In this document: positions 43,429-53,188 of the stretch, in pieces
How the letters are laid out: each line of letters begins with the position of its first letter
Numbering within the stretch: position 1 is the stretch's first letter
Assembly: GCF_003149245.1 (NCBI RefSeq)
Contig: NZ_QGDL01000010.1
Location: forward strand, 159,633 to 223,632
Reading direction: 5' to 3'
Source: Faecalicatena orotica
GTDB taxonomy: Bacteria > Bacillota > Clostridia > Lachnospirales > Lachnospiraceae
Length of the DNA stretch: 64,000 nt
The notes under the pieces: generated by a model
What the model saw: only the letters and a program-made list of their open reading frames with translations
What the model was told of the DNA's origin: nothing
The model's database searches: none
Position numbers and translations under genes: made by a program

Positions 43429-45699
43429 TTATTTCTTGATTTTCTGCAGTTCTGAATTGATATAGGAGATAATTGCCTCCCCGTCGACTCCTTCCTTTGC
43501 GGGAAGTTTTGAACTCATTCCTTCCAAAGTCTGGCTGCCCATGATTGCAAGCATGGATTTTTTCAGCTTCATGCCCATCATACTGCTGATGGAATTGACG
43601 AGTACTGAGCTTGCTTCATCATTTTTAAGGATGTCGTTCATCGTATCTTTAATGGAGAAATACGCTTCATCAAAGGTTAAAGGACGTTTCTGGGTTACGT
43701 CAACATCATCGAACCAGTTTGTTACACCTGTATCGGATTCGTCTTCAACCAGTACGTAAGGTGCATACGGCTCGGTTACTTTTTCGAAACAGGTAGTATC
43801 TGTAAGTCCGCCGGCTTTTGCTGTAATTGTTGTAAATCCGTCATTCAGGCTGACGTTTTCAAAGACAAATACATGGTCGGCCGATCTCTTTTCAACCAGT
43901 ACGCCGTCTGCGAATAATTCAACTTCCGGGCTGTTACTGTATATTTTAACTGTAATCTTATCCTGTGCCCGCTTTGCATAGCGCTTGCTGCAGATATGCA
44001 GTACCGGGTTCTTGCTCCAGTATGACTGGTACAGGTAGAAGATGTCTTTCTTAACCTTGCGGTCCAGTGTGACAAGCCCCTTGTTATTCCGTCCTGCTAC
44101 GCCGCCTTCATCTCTGGCGTCGCAGCCGAAGTCGAACATGTTCCAGATGTGTGTTGCCCACAGCCAGGGGCGTTCATTGATTATTTTCACCATGTGTTCA
44201 TGGTACAGTGCCTGATATTCTTCGCTGTAATCACCAGCTTTAGGATCGTCATTGTGATACGTAATGATTCCTTCACAGCCATACTCCGAAATACCGAGCG
44301 CACGTCCGGGATGCATCGCGTGGAAAGCATCCAGCCATTTCTCATTGTCTGTCATTTTTCCCTGATACCATCCGAAATAATGGTTGTAGCTGAGTACGTC
44401 TGTGATCTGGTTCTGCTCGTCCTCCATAGAGAGCTGGGAAACCTGTGCCATCGTGGAAAGACGGCCCGGGTCCAGTTCATGTACAAGGCGGTTCAGGTCT
44501 TTTAAGTTTTCTGTCAGCTGAGGATTGGAGTCGCCTCCGATTGTAATCTCGTTGGAGATTCCCCAGAAACAGATGCTGGCGTGGTTATAATTCTGGAAGA
44601 TCAGCTCCTTCATCTGGCTGATACAGTTTTCATGCGCTGCCGGAAGCGGGTTCATGGAAGAGATAAACGGTATCTCCGCCCAGATTACGAATCCCATTTC
44701 ATCGCAGATATCATAAAAGTCCTGACTATGCTGATAATGTGCCAGACGGATTGTGTTGGCCCCGAGTTCCCGGATAAGCTGTGCATCTTCTAAATGCTCT
44801 TTGTAAGTCAGTGCGTTTCCAAGATCCAGACGGTCCTGATGACGGGATACACCGCGCAGAGGAGTGAGGACTCCATTCAGATAGAACCCTTTCTGGGGAT
44901 CTACGGAAAATTTACGGAAACCATGCCTTGTGTGTACCTCGTCCAATACTTCATTATGACGCACCAATAATGCTTCTACACCGTAGAGATACGGATCTTC
45001 CACACCCTGCCACAGATGGATGTCTGTCAATGTAATTTCGGCGGCAGTATCTTTTTCGGCAGGCCTTGAGATTACCGCTGTTTCTTTTTTATCCTGGTCA
45101 TAGATGGTAAAAAGAACCTGATCACTTTCTCCCGGATTTTCCACATAAGCATGCAGCGTTACTTTTGCCTGTTTTTCTCCTGTAATGGAAGAGGATACAA
45201 TGAGCCCCTGTGAGCCGTAATAATCCAGATCGAAATGTGTCTCAGGCACGTAAATCAGATTGACACCCCGGTACAGGCCGCCGTAGAATGTGAAGTCTGC
45301 CATCTGCGGATAGATCTGGTCCTGATGCTCGTTGTTTACCATGATGGATAATATGTTTTCCTTATCTTTCAGATAGGACGTAATATCAGCGCGGAAGAGG
45401 CTGTATCCGCCTTCGTGTTCCACTGCTTTCTGACCATTTATATAGACTTCGCAGGCAGAAGAAGCAGCCGGGACTTCCACATATACACGTGCTGCGGGTT
45501 TTCTTCCGGCTAGATCCAGTTCCTTTACATACCAGCACTTTCCCCGGTAGAAGTCAGCTTTGCCATCCTGTCCGTCATACCGGTTCCAGGAATGCGGCAG
45601 GGTAACAGTCTCCCAGCTTTCATTAAGTGTAACAGGAACATCTGTCTGCGGTTCCTTTGTAAAAAGCCAGTTTGTTTCTAATTTCATGTAATTTCGCAT
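43429..45699 (-). CDS. Glycoside hydrolase family 2 enzyme (beta-galactosidase or beta-glucuronidase-like)
   Basis: 756 residues from the ATG at 45699, where GGAGG is well placed. It has a sugar-binding jelly-roll domain (about 1-160), an immunoglobulin-like domain (about 165-265), then the TIM barrel with the general acid Glu384 (WGISNEITIGG) and nucleophile Glu472 (ISEYGCEG). A motif NNKG at 538-541 resembles the N-x-K uronate contact of beta-glucuronidases, but the same place is often N-D-K in beta-galactosidases. About 190 residues follow the barrel: a further beta domain and a helical tail ending KKIKK-like. No signal peptide, so cytoplasmic. It is next to the hexuronate genes and an AraC regulator, suggesting action on imported glycosides. 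Confidence 0.85.
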   Translation of the reverse strand: MRNYMKLETNWLFTKEPQTDVPVTLNESWETVTLPHSWNRYDGQDGKADFYRGKCWYVKELDLAGRKPAARVYVEVPAASSACEVYINGQKAVEHEGGYSLFRADITSYLKDKENILSIMVNNEHQDQIYPQMADFTFYGGLYRGVNLIYVPETHFDLDYYGSQGLIVSSSITGEKQAKVTLHAYVENPGESDQVLFTIYDQDKKETAVISRPAEKDTAAEITLTDIHLWQGVEDPYLYGVEALLVRHNEVLDEVHTRHGFRKFSVDPQKGFYLNGVLTPLRGVSRHQDRLDLGNALTYKEHLEDAQLIRELGANTIRLAHYQHSQDFYDICDEMGFVIWAEIPFISSMNPLPAAHENCISQMKELIFQNYNHASICFWGISNEITIGGDSNPQLTENLKDLNRLVHELDPGRLSTMAQVSQLSMEDEQNQITDVLSYNHYFGWYQGKMTDNEKWLDAFHAMHPGRALGISEYGCEGIITYHNDDPKAGDYSEEYQALYHEHMVKIINERPWLWATHIWNMFDFGCDARDEGGVAGRNNKGLVTLDRKVKKDIFYLYQSYWSKNPVLHICSKRYAKRAQDKITVKIYSNSPEVELFADGVLVEKRSADHVFVFENVSLNDGFTTITAKAGGLTDTTCFEKVTEPYAPYVLVEDESDTGVTNWFDDVDVTQKRPLTFDEAYFSIKDTMNDILKNDEASSVLVNSISSMMGMKLKKSMLAIMGSQTLEGMSSKLPAKEGVDGEAIISYINSELQKIKK

Positions 45700-45829
45700 T
45701 TCATTTCCTCCATTTACTATTGTTAACAATTTTTATAATCTTATTTATGGCTATTCTAGCATTTCAGAACGAAAGCTGTGAGTAGAATTATTATGAAATA
45801 TCGTAATATTTTTGCGCATTCCCTAATAT

Positions 45830-47068
45830 CTACGCTGAGTAAGGCGCTACGCTTTCGCGGTATTCTTTTGGCGTCTTCTGCACATATTTTTTAAACGTTT
45901 TCGTAAAGTAGTTTACATCCGGGATACCGCAGTACTGTGCGATTGTCTGTATCTGCATATCTGTGGAATTTAGAAGGAAGACTGCATGTTCCACACGTTT
46001 CCGGCTCACGTAATCGGTCAGGGTAACTCCGGTTTCTTTCTTAAATAATGTAGAAAGGTAGCTTGCATTCACATTCAGAAGGTCGGCCTGTGTCTTGAGG
46101 CTTAAGTCCGCGGTGAGGTCAGAATCGATTCTGGTCAGAACCTTTCTAATAAGAAGAGAGTACCCCTTCATGGAATGGTTTTTAACAAGCAGGCAGTATT
46201 TTCTCACCATTTCCTGATTTAAGGCATATGCTTCCTCCGGGGAATGGATCAATTCAATCTTCTTTGCAAATTTAGAAGTAAGACTGTCAATATGGAGTGG
46301 GTGTACGGCTCCGGCTTCGGCCCCTTTCCTTAGAAGCGTTTTTAAAATGATACAGTAATTTTTCAGATTGCGGACCGGGTCGGCTATCCGGTCTTCCATT
46401 CCCTGGTTTGCCGTGTTAGAGATCATCATTTCGGCTTTATGTACAAGTCCCTGTGAAACTGCCTGTATCATCCTGTTTTCAGCGGCATACCGTTCTTCCA
46501 TGATCTGCATGCTGATAAGCGGTTCCTCAGTGTCCTTAAAATCAGGTCTGGAGGCAACCGGCTCATAATCCTGCGGAAGGCTGCGCTCGATATATTCCAC
46601 AGAGAAATGATCCAGACTTCCCCAGATAGTTTCCCCGAAGGTATTTACAAGGGCAAAGATTGTACTTTCGTCAGGAATCAGGGGCAGATCCGAGTAATAC
46701 TTTTCCAGCTGCGGGAACAGTGAAGACGGAATGGAAAGTTTTTCGGCACAGTTCAATATAACACGGAGTGGATGTTCCACCTGTGTATACGGACCTATGA
46801 TCAGACATTGGTCTCCCTCTGTCTCCGGCAGCCTGAAAAAGATATAACTGCACAGATATTCATCAGAAACGCGGTAAATGGTATTGGGCTTCGTATCGGC
46901 CAGACGTTCATGGAATAGTCTGGAATAGTCGGATTCAGAATAGATCAGCTTTCTAAGGCCTGAGTCGAATACAGGGATGTCAGGTTCACTTGAATTTAAA
47001 ATATTTGTATTCAGGTGAAAATTTCTTAAAAGTTTTCTGAAAAAAATTAATTCCGCTTCGTAATGCAT
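45830..47068 (-). CDS. AraC family transcriptional regulator
   Basis: 412 residues, AAGGAGG upstream. The last 100 residues hold two helix-turn-helix motifs (LKTQADLLNVNASYLSTLFKKETG and IQTIAQYCGIPDVNYFTKTFKKY), the AraC/XylS DNA-binding domain. The preceding 300 residues form a large sensor region without a recognised cupin pattern. It is divergent from the beta-glucuronidase gene and upstream, on the same strand, of the GH2 gene, so it most likely activates both in response to a glycoside. Confidence 0.9.
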   Translation of the reverse strand: MHYEAELIFFRKLLRNFHLNTNILNSSEPDIPVFDSGLRKLIYSESDYSRLFHERLADTKPNTIYRVSDEYLCSYIFFRLPETEGDQCLIIGPYTQVEHPLRVILNCAEKLSIPSSLFPQLEKYYSDLPLIPDESTIFALVNTFGETIWGSLDHFSVEYIERSLPQDYEPVASRPDFKDTEEPLISMQIMEERYAAENRMIQAVSQGLVHKAEMMISNTANQGMEDRIADPVRNLKNYCIILKTLLRKGAEAGAVHPLHIDSLTSKFAKKIELIHSPEEAYALNQEMVRKYCLLVKNHSMKGYSLLIRKVLTRIDSDLTADLSLKTQADLLNVNASYLSTLFKKETGVTLTDYVSRKRVEHAVFLLNSTDMQIQTIAQYCGIPDVNYFTKTFKKYVQKTPKEYRESVAPYSA

Positions 47069-47261
47069 AAAATTCCTCCTTATACTAACTATATTTTAAC
47101 AGTTTATACGTTGCGTCAATCGTAATATTATCGCATGTTTTAGTATAATTTTTGGGGAAATTCAATATACCGTAAAAAAAAGACGGAAATTAACAAAAAA
47201 ATTCCTCACTGTAAAATGAGAATTCGATTAGAATGTCCAATATAAAGAAGGAGGGAATACA

Positions 47262-49079
47262 ATGTTAGATTATTCAATGCTGTACCCAGAGTCAACGGTA
47301 TCCAGAAGAGCAGTTTCTATGGATGGAATGTGGAACTTTCAGCTGGATGAGAAAGAGGAGGGAATTGCTTCAGGATGGACGGAAGGTCTTCCCAGCCCGG
47401 ACAGCATTCCCGTACCGGCCAGTTTTCAGGATTTTTATACAGAAAAGGATATTCGCGAATATGCGGGAGACTTTTGGTATGAAAAGGATATGTTTATCCC
47501 GGGAGAATGGGAAGGGAAAAAAGTTTTTGTAAGATTTGGCTGTGCTACCCACAGGGCTGAAGTTTTTGTGAACGGTGTGAAGGTTACAGAACATCTGGGT
47601 GGATTTCTTCCATTTTCTGCGGATGTTACGGACGTGGTACGCTACAATGCACAGAACAAACTGGTTGTAAAGGTAAACAATGAACTGTCTGTTACAAATA
47701 TCCCCTGTGGAACAACCATTACCTTAAGTAATGGGAAGAAAATGGCAAAGCCATATTTTGATTTCTTTAATTATTCAGGACTTCAGAGGAGTGTATATCT
47801 GACAGCGGTTCCGCAGGAATACATCTTTGATATTACAACAGATTATGAACTCTGTGGTGAAGATGCAAAGGTATCCTACAGGATAGACACGACAGGAGAA
47901 CATACCGTTCTGGTTACACTGTGTGATGCAGAAGGAAATGTGGCGGCATCCGCCCAGGGAAAAGAGGGCGTTCTGGATGTAAAGAATGCACATCTTTGGG
48001 AAGTGCGCAATGCCTATCTTTACAGCATGATGGTGCAGATTACAGACGGTGCGGAGGTGATCGATGAATACAGGCAGGAAATTGGTATCCGCACGGTAGA
48101 AGTGAAAGATACCAGCATCCTTCTGAACGGGAAGCCGGTCTACCTCAAAGGGTTCGGTAAGCATGAGGACAGCGACATTATAGGGCGCGGATTTAACATT
48201 GGAGTAATGAAGCGTGATTTTGAGCTGATGAAATGGATTGGCGCGAATTCATTCCGAACATCCCATTACCCGTACAGTGAGGAAATCTATCAGATGGCAG
48301 ACAGGGAAGGATTCCTGATTATCGACGAGGTTCCGGCGGTCGGATTGTTTGAAAGCCTGATGAATTTTATGGAAGCGAGCACGGGAAAGCAGACGGCATT
48401 CTTTGAGAAAGAGACAACGCCTGAACTTCTCAAGAGTCATTTACATGCGTTAGAAGAGATGATCGCAAGAGACAAGAATCATCCAAGCGTTATAGCATGG
48501 AGCCTTCTGAATGAACCGGAATCGACGAGTGATGCCGCTGTGCCGTATTTCAAAGAAGTCTTCGACAAGGCTCACGAACTGGATGTACAGAAGCGTCCGC
48601 GCACATTCGCACTGGTCATGAATGCAGTGCCCGGAACATGTAAATGCCACCAGTTCAGCGATATCGTGGCACTCAACAGATACTATGGATGGTATGTAAA
48701 GGGCGGCCACGAGATGATGGATGCAAGAGAAATGCTGATCAAAGAACTGGAAGGCTGGAAAGCCATGAATGTGAACAAACCATTCATCTTCACGGAATAT
48801 GGTGCAGATACACTTGCTTCTGAGCACAAGCTTCCATCCGTTATGTGGAGTCAGGAATATCAGGAAGAATATCTGAAAATGACCCATGATGTATTCGATT
48901 CCTTTGATTTCGTAAAAGGAGAACAAGTTTGGAATTTTGCCGACTTCCAGACGACAGAGGGAATCATGCGCGTCAATGGTAATAAGAAAGGGATCTTTAC
49001 GAGACAGAGACAGCCGAAGGATGTAGCCTATAAACTGAAACAGCGCTGGGAAAGTCTCCCGGTAGATTTTAAGGGATAG
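47262..49079 (+). CDS. uidA: Beta-glucuronidase (GH2)
   Basis: 605 residues, GAAGGAGGG upstream. It cleaves beta-glucuronides to free glucuronate in the cytoplasm. The catalytic residues are Glu418 (LLNEPES, acid/base) and Glu512 (FTEYGAD, nucleophile). The uronate-binding N-x-K motif is present in GNKKGIFTRQRQPK, almost as in E. coli GUS, and NRYYGWYV and GEQVWNFADF also match. Between the first barrel segments an insertion of about 17 residues (VGLFESLMNFMEAS...) corresponds to loop 1, the feature of gut GUS enzymes that act well on small drug glucuronides. No signal peptide. The GPH transporter gene follows after 15 bases. Confidence 0.96.
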   Translation: MLDYSMLYPESTVSRRAVSMDGMWNFQLDEKEEGIASGWTEGLPSPDSIPVPASFQDFYTEKDIREYAGDFWYEKDMFIPGEWEGKKVFVRFGCATHRAEVFVNGVKVTEHLGGFLPFSADVTDVVRYNAQNKLVVKVNNELSVTNIPCGTTITLSNGKKMAKPYFDFFNYSGLQRSVYLTAVPQEYIFDITTDYELCGEDAKVSYRIDTTGEHTVLVTLCDAEGNVAASAQGKEGVLDVKNAHLWEVRNAYLYSMMVQITDGAEVIDEYRQEIGIRTVEVKDTSILLNGKPVYLKGFGKHEDSDIIGRGFNIGVMKRDFELMKWIGANSFRTSHYPYSEEIYQMADREGFLIIDEVPAVGLFESLMNFMEASTGKQTAFFEKETTPELLKSHLHALEEMIARDKNHPSVIAWSLLNEPESTSDAAVPYFKEVFDKAHELDVQKRPRTFALVMNAVPGTCKCHQFSDIVALNRYYGWYVKGGHEMMDAREMLIKELEGWKAMNVNKPFIFTEYGADTLASEHKLPSVMWSQEYQEEYLKMTHDVFDSFDFVKGEQVWNFADFQTTEGIMRVNGNKKGIFTRQRQPKDVAYKLKQRWESLPVDFKG

Positions 49080-49094
49080 TAGAGGAGGAAAATT

Positions 49095-50489
49095 ATGAAA
49101 AACAATAGTAATGTACGCCCATTTGGGATAAAAGATAAGATCGGATATATGTTCGGTGACTTTGGTAACGACTTTACATTCATCTTTGCAAGTTCATTTT
49201 TGATGGTATTCTATACAAAGGTGCTGGGAATCAGCGCAAGTATGGTTGGTGTGTTATTCCTTGTCGCACGGTGTGTCGATGCGTTCACTGACGTTACAAT
49301 GGGACGTATCGTAGATAAAATGAAACCAGCAAAAGACGGAAGATTCCGTCCGTGGATCCGCAGAATGTGCGGACCGGTTGCAATCGCAAGTTTCCTGATG
49401 TACCAGTCAGGACTGGCGGGCGCATCTATGACAGTCAAGATTATTTACATGTTTGTAACATACATCCTGTGGGGAAGCATTTTTTATACCTCTATTAACA
49501 TCCCTTACGGCTCAATGGCTTCTGTTATCAGTTCAGATGCTGACCACAGATCATCACTTTCCACATTCAGAAGTGTGGGAGCAACTCTCGCAGGCCTTGT
49601 AATCGGTGTCGGCGCTCCTCTGCTCGTATATACGACAGATGCTGCCGGAAACCAGATCGTGGAAGGCGGAAGATTTACAATGATCGCAGGTGTATTTTCC
49701 ATTCTTGCAGTTGTATGTTACCTTCTTTGCTACTTCCTGACTACAGAGCGTGTTCAGATTGAACCTGACCCGAATGCTGAGAAAGTAAGTTTCCTCCAGA
49801 CAGTAAAAACTCTCGTTACAAACCGTGCACTTTTAGGAATTATAGCAGCGGCAATCTTACTGCTTCTGGCTTCCCTTATGACACAGTCTGTTAACCAGTA
49901 TGTATTTGTTGATTACTTTAAAAACAAGAATGCGTTATCTGTTATGAGTATGTGCGGTATCGTGCCAACACTGCTACTTGCGCCATTTGCAGTGCCTATC
50001 ACTAGGAAATTTGGTAAAAAAGAAGTTGGTGCAACTGGATGTATCATCGGCGGACTGGCATGTCTCGCTTTATTCTTCATCCATACAGATTCTGCAGTAG
50101 TTTACATTGCAATCAACGTAATCGGATATTTTGGATTTGGTATCTTCAACCTGATTATTTGGGCATTCATCACAGACGTTATTGATGATCAGGAAGTAAA
50201 GACATATAAGAGGGAAGACGGTACAATTTATGCAGTATACAGCTTTGCCAGAAAAATCGGGCAGGCTCTTGCAGGCGGACTCGGTGGTTTCGCACTGGGC
50301 ATGGTAGGTTATGATTCAAGTGTACAGGTGCAGACACAGGCAGTTGCAAATGGAATCTACAATATAGCAACGCTGATCCCTGGCATACTCTATATCGGAG
50401 TGGGACTCTGCCTGATCTTCCTCTATCCTCTGAATAAGAAGAGAGTAGAAGCGAATGTTGCAGCATTGAAGGCAAGAAGAGAAGCATAA
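49095..50489 (+). CDS. GPH family glycoside/glucuronide:cation symporter
   Basis: 464 residues with twelve membrane helices. It belongs to the glycoside-pentoside-hexuronide group: start KDKIGYMFGDFGNDFTFIF, the RxxDAFTDVTMGRIVD motif after helix 2, and DRFRPWI-like DGRFRPWI. Its position right after uidA, in one transcript ending at a strong hairpin, makes a glucuronide the likely substrate (UidB-like). It imports intact glucuronides that the beta-glucuronidase then splits. Confidence 0.92.
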   Translation: MKNNSNVRPFGIKDKIGYMFGDFGNDFTFIFASSFLMVFYTKVLGISASMVGVLFLVARCVDAFTDVTMGRIVDKMKPAKDGRFRPWIRRMCGPVAIASFLMYQSGLAGASMTVKIIYMFVTYILWGSIFYTSINIPYGSMASVISSDADHRSSLSTFRSVGATLAGLVIGVGAPLLVYTTDAAGNQIVEGGRFTMIAGVFSILAVVCYLLCYFLTTERVQIEPDPNAEKVSFLQTVKTLVTNRALLGIIAAAILLLLASLMTQSVNQYVFVDYFKNKNALSVMSMCGIVPTLLLAPFAVPITRKFGKKEVGATGCIIGGLACLALFFIHTDSAVVYIAINVIGYFGFGIFNLIIWAFITDVIDDQEVKTYKREDGTIYAVYSFARKIGQALAGGLGGFALGMVGYDSSVQVQTQAVANGIYNIATLIPGILYIGVGLCLIFLYPLNKKRVEANVAALKARREA

Positions 50490-50536
50490 ATTCAGGTTAC
50501 ATGCAGACACTAAAAATATAAATAATGTTGTAATCG

Positions 50537-50586
50537 CAGCAAGAAACGGTATATTTTCCGGCGGGAAAGTATACCGTTTCTTGCTG
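50537..50586. terminator. Long perfect hairpin after the glucuronide transporter
   Basis: A 17-bp perfect stem (CAGCAAGAAACGGTATA with its complement), extended inward by TTTCC/GGAAA to a GGCG loop. It probably terminates the uidA operon and shields the AT-rich genes beyond. Confidence 0.85.
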
Positions 50587-50622
50587 TTTATAGAGGCTAA
50601 TCGGCCAGAATGTTTCATCACT

Positions 50623-51162
50623 CTACTGGAAAAATATATTTTTTCTTTTTAGATATAGATGATAAAAAAACACTACTATATATATTGGCATCACTCCCCA
50701 AAACATATTCGTCCAACCAAATATGTTTCTCAGAACTGAAAAGACAGAATCTATAAAAATAGTTAAAAGAATCAATATTATAATGCCTTTTACCTTTAAT
50801 TTCACATAATTATGGCGGATATGATACCAAAATAAACTAAACAGATTCAGGCTCCATACATCAATTCCTATATATACCGCGGAGGCTGCCCCGTCCCCCC
50901 ATAAGTATTCCATGAAAAATGAAACAATTGCAGGTAAGACAGAAAAACACAGACATAATTTAAATATAGATAATTCAATATCTTTTTCATTCGTAACGAT
51001 AGCGGCTATCCCTAATGGTATAATAAATGCCAGAAGACGAATCGTAGGTTTTCCAGCATATTCAAAGTAATGAACATTGTGCCAGAAGAGACATAACAGA
51101 AAAAGTATAACCCCTTCCAGAATATAAAAAAGAAAAACATATAATTTTTTGATAATATTCAC
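50623..51162 (-). CDS. Small integral membrane protein, AT-rich gene
   Basis: 179 residues from a GTG, starting MNIIKKLYVFLFYILEGVIL; the ribosome site (GGAG) is close to the start, so an alternative start is possible. Five or so hydrophobic helices and a basic C-terminus (LYLKRKNIFFQ). No known family recognised. It lies downstream of the secreted-protein gene on the same strand in a region of clearly lower GC than its neighbours, suggesting joint acquisition. An immunity or export role is speculation. Confidence 0.55.
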   Translation of the reverse strand: MNIIKKLYVFLFYILEGVILFLLCLFWHNVHYFEYAGKPTIRLLAFIIPLGIAAIVTNEKDIELSIFKLCLCFSVLPAIVSFFMEYLWGDGAASAVYIGIDVWSLNLFSLFWYHIRHNYVKLKVKGIIILILLTIFIDSVFSVLRNIFGWTNMFWGVMPIYIVVFFYHLYLKRKNIFFQ

Positions 51163-51306
51163 GCTCCATTTATGATATTGTAACTGTTTACACTCAAAGA
51201 AAAATCCACAGTTAGGGAATTGGCCTTAGGAGTATTACTAGTATGGATTTTATAGAACAAGTTTATTATTCTTTTAAACCTACTTATTTATAATAGCTTT
51301 TTAAAC

Positions 51307-51336
51307 GCAGATGGAGAATAACTCCACCTGCTTTTT
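51307..51336. terminator. Hairpin after the secreted-protein gene
   Basis: GCAGATGGAG pairs with CTCCACCTGC (one wobble) and has T residues on one side; it lies 25 bases past the stop codon of the minus-strand secreted-protein gene and may partly uncouple the membrane gene. Confidence 0.65.
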
Positions 51337-51360
51337 CTAATAGTTAGATCAAAAGAACCT

Positions 51361-52002
51361 TTATTGAGGGTGATAGCTTATTACAGTTGTACCTGTATCA
51401 TAATTTAATACATTTTGTTGGATAATACCCGCGGTACCATTACCGGACACCTGACGTATTTGTGCACCATAAGCAAATGCTAGAAGCCCTGCTCCTACAA
51501 GATAGCCGAGAGCAGCATTTTGAATATTATCATAAGAACCATTATCTACTATACTAATTAGATTAGCTAAAGAATTACCCGCTGCTTCTAAAGCACGTAC
51601 AAGTACCATAGCATCACTTGAAGACAAATAAACATCTGTTTGTCCCCACCAGTATGTAACTATTTTTCTGACGCCTGCCCGTGTAAGCCCTCCTGAAATT
51701 ATATAGATATTTAAATCATTATCAGTTATAGCTTCTCCAGACGTTACCAGTTCATTTACCATTTCTAAGTGTTGTGTAATAGCATCTGCTATTGTTTCAG
51801 TATATCCTGCACTTATCGCTGCGTCAGAATCCAAATGCAATGTTCCATCCTGTGAACGAGTAATATAATTATCTAATCCTATAACTTCATTAGGAACGGC
51901 AACCTGATTTTCGGTGTCTTCCGCCATAACTGGTATTGAAAGTGAAAGCATCATTACTAATGATAGTAAAGTTGCTAATAATTTTTTCCATGTTTTTTTC
52001 AT
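51361..52002 (-). CDS. Secreted protein of unknown function, possible bacteriocin-like
   Basis: 213 residues with AGGAGGG before the ATG. A clear signal peptide MKKTWKKLLATLLSLVMM... is cleavable after VMA (residue 27). The mature protein has an acidic N-terminal half (LDNYITRSQDGTLHLDSDAA...), then, after Arg-Ala-Gly-Val, a WWG-containing segment (KIVTYWWGQTDVYLSS) and a hydrophobic glycine/alanine-rich region (LGYLVGAGLLAFAYGA). This pattern of a YVxxxxGxxxLD leader part and a C-terminal KIxxxWWG plus hydrophobic helix occurs in secreted proteins of Firmicutes with no firm function. No cysteines, no lipobox. Located in an AT-rich island with a small membrane protein. Confidence 0.7.
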   Translation of the reverse strand: MKKTWKKLLATLLSLVMMLSLSIPVMAEDTENQVAVPNEVIGLDNYITRSQDGTLHLDSDAAISAGYTETIADAITQHLEMVNELVTSGEAITDNDLNIYIISGGLTRAGVRKIVTYWWGQTDVYLSSSDAMVLVRALEAAGNSLANLISIVDNGSYDNIQNAALGYLVGAGLLAFAYGAQIRQVSGNGTAGIIQQNVLNYDTGTTVISYHPQ

Positions 52003-52504
52003 ATTAGATTTCTCCCTCCTAATATATTGCTAAACCTAAGGTATTGATTTCTAGTTTTTATTAAATAATTACCTTTTCTACATAATTTTGATTCACTATT
52101 CACTTTCTTAAAACATTGGTATCACCTTATTTCTAATTTATACAAAAATTATATTGATGGGCTAAAGATTTCTAACACATAATTTTTTCATACGTAGTTT
52201 CTATTTGATCTGCCTGTAAATAAATTTTTATATGGATATTCTATTTTATATAAATAGAATCTTCAAGTAGTTGTCCATAAAATGCTTGTTTTTTGACCAT
52301 TAATAGTTATTCTTTACGCCTGTGTCATCTCTAGTACTATAAGAGTAACCAAATCATAAAGTGCTGAAAATGAAAAAATTATCCCCATATTCCTAAAAAT
52401 CTGAATTCTTATCCATAAAAAATAGGCAATCGTAGAAACATAAAATAGTGTTCTTTTTCATGTACTGTGTTAAGATAGTAAAAAAGATACGGGAGGGCGT
52501 AGAC
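52003..52504. other. AT-rich intergenic region without a gene
   Basis: About 500 bases with stops in every frame. It holds a 9-bp dyad ATTCTATTT-TATAT-AAATAGAAT (52238-52260) and, on the minus strand, a possible promoter for the secreted-protein gene (TTAGAA, 16 bases, TATAAT; complement of 52148-52175). The right end must contain the promoter of the response-regulator gene. Confidence 0.5.
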
Positions 52505-53188
52505 ATGCGTGTTCTGATTATAGAAGATGAGGCCGGACTTGCCGATGTCCTGAAAGCCGAGTTTGAAGATGCAAATTTTGATGCAGATACGGCGGATAAC
52601 GGCATGGACGGCTATTATATGGGGATGTCGGATATTTATGATGTCATTATTCTGGACGGTATGCTTCCGGAAATGGACGGTTATGATATTCTGTCAAAAT
52701 GGAGGTCACAAGGTGTGAGCACCCCCGTCCTCATGCTGACGGCAAGATCTGAACTCGGGGATAAGCTGAAAGGGCTGGATCTGGGAGCGGATGATTACTT
52801 AACGAAACCATTTGAGATGGAAGAGCTCTTTGCACGTGTAAGGGTAATCACGAGAAGGCAGGGGAAAGTAGAGACGAAACAGATCGGTTTCGGGGACATT
52901 TCACTGGATATCCGCACCTGTATCCTTTGTAACCGGCAGACGGGCGTGGAGGTACAGCTTGGGAAAAAAGAGTATCAGATTCTGGAATTTATGATTAAAA
53001 ATAAACGCCAGATTGTAACGAGGGAACAGATTGCAGAAAAGCTGTGGGGGTATGATTCCGAGGCTGAGTATAATAATGTGGAAGTATATATTTCGTTTAC
53101 AAGAAGGAAGCTGAAGTTTATTGCGTCTAACGTAAGAATTAAGTCCATAAGAGGGATCGGATACAGATTGGAGATGGCGGATGATTAA
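52505..53188 (+). CDS. OmpR/PhoB family response regulator
   Basis: 227 residues from the ATG at 52505 (GGGAGGG upstream). Receiver domain with the phospho-acceptor Asp51 (VIILDGMLP), the acidic pair at Glu7-Asp8 and the lysine of LTKPF near 101. The C-terminal winged-helix domain has the pattern YQILEFMIKNKRQIVTREQI and ends VRIKSIRGIGYRLE. It overlaps the sensor kinase gene by eight bases. The ABC efflux genes that follow are its probable targets. Confidence 0.95.
   Translation: MRVLIIEDEAGLADVLKAEFEDANFDADTADNGMDGYYMGMSDIYDVIILDGMLPEMDGYDILSKWRSQGVSTPVLMLTARSELGDKLKGLDLGADDYLTKPFEMEELFARVRVITRRQGKVETKQIGFGDISLDIRTCILCNRQTGVEVQLGKKEYQILEFMIKNKRQIVTREQIAEKLWGYDSEAEYNNVEVYISFTRRKLKFIASNVRIKSIRGIGYRLEMADD

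Noticed and set aside
50537..50586. Hairpin considered as an attachment site or mobile hairpin
   Set aside because: Its location right after an operon end and the simple symmetric structure fit a terminator; no second copy was noticed in the window.
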